Below are positions 30,057-33,010 of a stretch of 33,010 bases of DNA, one piece after another. Source of the DNA: Nitrososphaerota archaeon (GTDB lineage: Archaea > Thermoproteota > Nitrososphaeria > Nitrososphaerales > Nitrosopumilaceae); assembly GCA_021323705.1 (NCBI GenBank), contig JAJPKL010000026.1, forward strand, positions 1 through 33,010, given 5' to 3'. A program made the translations under genes and the position numbers. Below the pieces are notes generated by a model, which was given only the letters and a program-made list of their open reading frames with translations, searched no databases and was not told where the DNA came from. Within the stretch, counting starts at the first letter, position 1. Each line of letters starts with the position of its first letter.

Positions 30057-30206
30057 CTGACTGGTCCCCGTTGAAGGTTTTCTCGTGGGTACAACGAGGT
30101 CGGACATGCTGCAAGCCCTGCTATTTGAATTTTTATGCACATCTTTTTTGATATTTCACCGGATGCCATAGTATCATGTGAACGGCAACAGTAATTCTAA
30201 TGAAAG

Positions 30207-31418
30207 ATGGCATGGTGGTGCGTGGCCTTGATGGCCGATCTTGTCTTCGCATCCATGATGCTTGCAGTACCAGTACTCATTGGCGCCCTCAAGGAGAGAT
30301 CCGAGAGCGAGACTATGCACGCGCTTGCAAAGGTGCTCGGGCCAGTACTTGGCATATACCCGTTCCTCTACCTCTGCTACATCGCGCTGCCCTATATCGG
30401 CCTGCCAGTCTCCTTTGAGCTGTCGCACCCCAATTGGGGCACCTTTATACTGGTCGTATTTGGGATATTCTCGTACTTTCTTTCCTTGCCGCTTGTCTTC
30501 CTTGGAGGCTGGATAGGAAAGGGAGTGTACGAACAGGGAAACATAGGGCGCCGTGCAGCAGACACTGCACTTGAGATACTAGAGCCCAAGTTCAAGGGCC
30601 ATGCGACAAATCTTGAGACAAGACTTGGGGAGCTGCTGGATACCAAGGTCGCGGAGTACATGAAAAACCTTGACTCACTCGCAAGACAGATGATTATGGG
30701 ATTTGAGAAGCTTGCCAACTCTTACATGCAAGACTCTGAATCGATGGAAGTCCTGAGATCTGTGGCAGAGAAAGGCCAGAGGGCGCAGGCGGCATCAGAG
30801 AAGACGTTGCACGCCTTTGAGCAGACTGCATATGATCTTAACTTGGTTCTGGACGGCCTCAGGGAGGACCAGAAGATCTTGGAGGCAAGGCTTGAAGCTC
30901 TAGGCCCAAAGGAAGAAGACAACGTGGAAGGTATTGAGGAAGAAATCTTGACTGAGACCAAGCTTACAGCACTTGACGGGAGGGCATCGCGTACGACTGG
31001 AATCGAGTTGCAGCATGAGATGGCACGCTACCTTGAGGACCGCGGGTTTACGGTAACAGAATCAAACGGCGCAGGCCAGGCAGACTATGTCATGCGATAC
31101 GACGGAAAACTAGTCGCAGTAGGCTCCAACAAGGCATTCACCCTAAACGACGAGCCAAAAAGAATGCAGAGGCGGATATCTGCAAAGGATGTAGAGCCTG
31201 AGCTTGTACTTGCACGAAAGCTGCAGGTCCCGATGGTACTCTTTGTGACAAACATAAGAAACAGGAGAAGGTGGGCCCTTAGGGTAAATCCTGACGAGCT
31301 TGCAGGATGGGAAGGGGTCTCAACTCCGGTCATACTATCAAAGGAAGACGAAGAGTCTTGCAAGAGGCTTGAGGAGGATTTTGCTTCAGTCATTGCATCG
31401 TTTGGAGTGGTTGCGTGA
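30207..31418 (+). CDS. Membrane-coiled-coil protein with nuclease-like domain
   Basis: This 403-residue protein has three or four N-terminal membrane helices (LVFASMMLAVPVLIGAL; GPVLGIYPFLYLCYIALPYI; GTFILVVFGIFSYFLSLPLV), a helical coiled-coil region (about 110-245), then a C-terminal domain like a PD-(D/E)xK nuclease: Glu in GIELQHEMARYLEDRGF, Asp in GQADYVM, and VGSNK where ExK is usual. The acidic residue of that last motif is missing, so activity is uncertain. ATG 30207 was chosen because it opens before the first helix. The last codon overlaps the next gene start. RmuC-like or restriction-type functions are possible. Confidence 0.7.
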   Translation: MAWWCVALMADLVFASMMLAVPVLIGALKERSESETMHALAKVLGPVLGIYPFLYLCYIALPYIGLPVSFELSHPNWGTFILVVFGIFSYFLSLPLVFLGGWIGKGVYEQGNIGRRAADTALEILEPKFKGHATNLETRLGELLDTKVAEYMKNLDSLARQMIMGFEKLANSYMQDSESMEVLRSVAEKGQRAQAASEKTLHAFEQTAYDLNLVLDGLREDQKILEARLEALGPKEEDNVEGIEEEILTETKLTALDGRASRTTGIELQHEMARYLEDRGFTVTESNGAGQADYVMRYDGKLVAVGSNKAFTLNDEPKRMQRRISAKDVEPELVLARKLQVPMVLFVTNIRNRRRWALRVNPDELAGWEGVSTPVILSKEDEESCKRLEEDFASVIASFGVVA

Positions 31419-31678
31419 TGGTAACAATAAATCAAGATGAAGCTACCTTTGCAAACAAGATGAGAACCTCCAGGCGCAAGGTGACATCTATCAAAAAGTC
31501 AGTCTATGTCAACATACCGTCAAAGCTTGCAAAGGAACTTGGCATAACAAAGGGTATCGTCCTTGACGTAACGCTTGAGGGAAACAGGATCATATTTTCA
31601 AGGGAGAAGGACGAGGTCTTGCCAGCAAGAACAGAGCCGATTCAGGGAGATGGTTTTGCTGAGCGATGTTTGCAGTGA
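31418..31678 (+). CDS. AbrB/SpoVT-like DNA-binding protein
   Basis: This 86-residue protein holds an AbrB-type hairpin domain: KKSVYVNIPSKLAKELGITK followed by IVLDVTLEGNRIIFSREKD. The N-terminus is basic (MRTSRRKVTSI). ATG 31418 overlaps the previous stop by one base (TGATG), so the two are coupled; an in-frame GTG lies at 31415. A hairpin follows at 31707. Confidence 0.75.
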   Translation: MVTINQDEATFANKMRTSRRKVTSIKKSVYVNIPSKLAKELGITKGIVLDVTLEGNRIIFSREKDEVLPARTEPIQGDGFAERCLQ

Positions 31679-31706
31679 CGTCAAAAAGACCTTTTTTGGA
31701 ATGCAT

Positions 31707-31732
31707 GCAGGCAAAACCTTACTAGTGCCTGC
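31707..31732. repeat. Inverted repeat before the ATPase gene
   Basis: GCAGGCA and TGCCTGC form a 7-bp stem with a 12-base loop (AAACCTTACTAG-like) between the AbrB-type gene and the ATPase gene. It may be a terminator or operator. Confidence 0.4.
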
Positions 31733-31749
31733 CATTATCTTGCATCAAC

Positions 31750-32919
31750 ATGCAAATCAGACGGATGAGAATTCAGAATCTGTATTCCTACAGAGAGGCA
31801 GATTTCAATCTTTATGATTACAGCGTAATAGCCGGATCCAATGCAAGTGGTAAAACAAACCTCTTAAGAATACTTGATTTTATACGCGGAGAAAAAACAG
31901 GGTACCAAATAAATGACATAAGACTTGAAAAGAAGTACAAACCAGATCCAGACAAAAAAAGTTCTGTCATTCTTGAGCTAGCGCTTTCTGATCCGGAGGC
32001 AACCGTACTAAGGCATCTTATTTTCAAGGAAGATAGTGGAGATACAACCGTTCCAGAGATTTTTAAAAAGATAAGCGTCGGTCTTTATTGGGAGGAGACA
32101 ATTGAGGACGGTACGCAGCCAATAGCGGTACTCAGGTTAGGAAATGGCTTCTCAGTTATCCGTTATAATGCTGATTGGATGTGTATAGTGGGCCAACTAC
32201 CAACGATAGATCTAAGGAAGAAATTGGAGGTATCGAAGGATATAGCGCAAAGCACCAATAACGATTATCGTGAAAAGTTTATACGACAACATAATTTTGA
32301 ACCAACTACTCTATTTCAACAAAAATTATTTAGGCAAAAATTATTGAATGGAGATTCTCTCAACGAGTTTTTCACTGTTGATGATACCGAGGTAAAGATG
32401 GTGTCCCAAATTCAGGATGTTACATACCGTTCTCCTCTCCAAAGATGGCAAAAAGAAATTTATGATTTTACTCAAATGACTAGCAACCCTAGCTCCCAAC
32501 TCAGTCTCTGGTCCTTGCTTTCAAAAATCATCGACCAACAAATTATAATCATTAAGGAGATCAGGCCAAATTACAAGGAGCTTGCAAAGATGTTATTTGA
32601 CTTCAATACGGTGGAAGGATATGAAGAGAGAGGGCCACTTCTTTCCACAAGTTTTTCAGAGATTTTCCCTCGTGTCTCATACGATGTCAGACAACCTGCA
32701 GAGGTTCAGCAAGGTGTTCAGAAGGATAGGACTCCCCAGATTTACATAAATGAGAACGCGTCTAGATATCCTATTGAGGAATCTGCTGCAGGATACTTTG
32801 AAATTTTGTACCTGTTGGCTAGAATTGCTCATGCAAAAGATAGTTTTCTGATCCTTGACGAACCCGCTTTGCATTTACATCCAACAAAGATCAAGCATTT
32901 AGGTGAGGGATGGGCATAA
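31750..32919 (+). CDS. ABC-type ATPase (OLD/RecF-like), frame broken near the C-terminus
   Basis: This 389-residue frame starts like SMC/OLD/RecF-type ATPases: MRIQNLYSYREADFNL, then Walker A GSNASGKT (residues 29-36). Near the end is the Walker B region FLILDEPALHLHP. Defence and DNA-repair ATPases share this layout. After HLHPTKIKHLG the expected text shifts frame: GMGIISHKNNV is read in a second frame, and VSQHVSYTSWMLAASDTVIV is read in the first frame beyond the TAA at 32917. So the C-terminus appears to contain two compensating frame changes, by mutation or by sequence error. The gene also runs off the right edge in this sense. Confidence 0.75.
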   Translation: MQIRRMRIQNLYSYREADFNLYDYSVIAGSNASGKTNLLRILDFIRGEKTGYQINDIRLEKKYKPDPDKKSSVILELALSDPEATVLRHLIFKEDSGDTTVPEIFKKISVGLYWEETIEDGTQPIAVLRLGNGFSVIRYNADWMCIVGQLPTIDLRKKLEVSKDIAQSTNNDYREKFIRQHNFEPTTLFQQKLFRQKLLNGDSLNEFFTVDDTEVKMVSQIQDVTYRSPLQRWQKEIYDFTQMTSNPSSQLSLWSLLSKIIDQQIIIIKEIRPNYKELAKMLFDFNTVEGYEERGPLLSTSFSEIFPRVSYDVRQPAEVQQGVQKDRTPQIYINENASRYPIEESAAGYFEILYLLARIAHAKDSFLILDEPALHLHPTKIKHLGEGWA

Positions 32920-33010
32920 TTTCACACAAAAATAATGTTAGTTTCCCAGCATGTATCTTACACATCTTGGATGCTTGCTGCCTCTGACACAGTTATAGTA
33001 CACCGCTATC

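Larger units (their letters stand above)
27371..33010 (+). mobile_element. Integrated element 2, at tRNA-Val (partial)
   Basis: An integrase gene related to that of element 1 lies within 100 bases of the tRNA 3' end. The genes that follow (an RHH-like protein, a membrane-nuclease-like protein, an AbrB-type protein, an ATPase) are accessory in type. No second copy of the tRNA 3' end (GTGGACCCA) is seen to the right within the window, so the far end is outside. Two genes carry frame disruptions, so the element may be decaying. Confidence 0.75.

Noticed and set aside
22560-33010. Right attachment site of element 2
   Set aside because: I looked for a second copy of the tRNA-Val end (GTGGACCCA and the T-arm) to the right of 27370 and saw none, so no right boundary is called.

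Overview
The window looks like a chromosome segment from an ammonia-oxidising-type thaumarchaeon (Nitrososphaeria, most like the Nitrosopumilales lineage). Reasons: a heme-copper oxidase cluster with a two-domain blue-copper protein and a half-size CtaA, archaeal tRNAs (one with a bulge-helix-bulge intron), box-A promoters placed about 25-28 bases upstream of start codons (leaderless mRNAs, often with TTG starts), and thaumarchaeal-type secreted proteins (a PEF-like C-terminal anchor and a C-terminal domain with the GSPAC motif). The genus cannot be fixed from the sequence alone.

Layout. (1) 1-2.1 kb: a VapBC-type toxin-antitoxin pair, an unknown protein and a ribbon-helix-helix protein whose tail is frameshifted. 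(2) 2.1-7.2 kb: core respiratory block with split subunit II, subunit I, a double cupredoxin and a heme A synthase-like protein, then a membrane-anchored surface protein and an SRPBCC protein. (3) 7.2-22.1 kb: an integrated element of about 14.8 kb in the 3' end of an intron-containing tRNA-Lys(CTT). A 13-base copy of the tRNA 3' end marks the far side at 22085-22097. (4) 22.1-27.3 kb: core genes (two small zinc-binding-type proteins, branched-chain aminotransferase, aspartate kinase, MurG-like glycosyltransferase, small proteins, a candidate structured RNA). (5) 27.3 kb to the end: the left part of a second element, integrated at tRNA-Val(TAC), with a related integrase and at least four more genes; its far end is outside the window.

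The first element is the most interesting part. It carries a tyrosine integrase, then six long hairpins in tandem (9046-9600). Their inner core and the spacers are conserved, while the outer arms differ in sequence yet stay perfectly self-complementary. The array lies directly upstream of an actin-like ATPase gene and an overlapping small basic protein gene. This is the layout of a type II (ParM-like) partition locus, so the array is a candidate centromere of a new type. Downstream is a ribbon-helix-helix regulator, and a candidate operator (TTGTAC-Y-GTRCAA) sits on the start codon of three secreted-protein genes. Two of these genes share an exact 78-base upstream repeat although their mature proteins are unrelated. 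Two small membrane proteins share the tail RNSEWIAGPAKPV. A four-gene minus-strand operon with overlapping starts and stops encodes a secreted Cys-rich protein, a stand-alone Cdc48/VAT N-domain protein without ATPase modules, a 41-residue protein and a duplicated zinc-ribbon protein.

The second element carries an integrase with a frameshifted C-terminus, a protein with an RHH-like N-terminus, a membrane-coiled-coil protein with a nuclease-like domain, an AbrB-type protein and an ABC-type ATPase whose end is broken by two nearby frame changes. No CRISPR array, rRNA or recognisable replication initiator gene was found.
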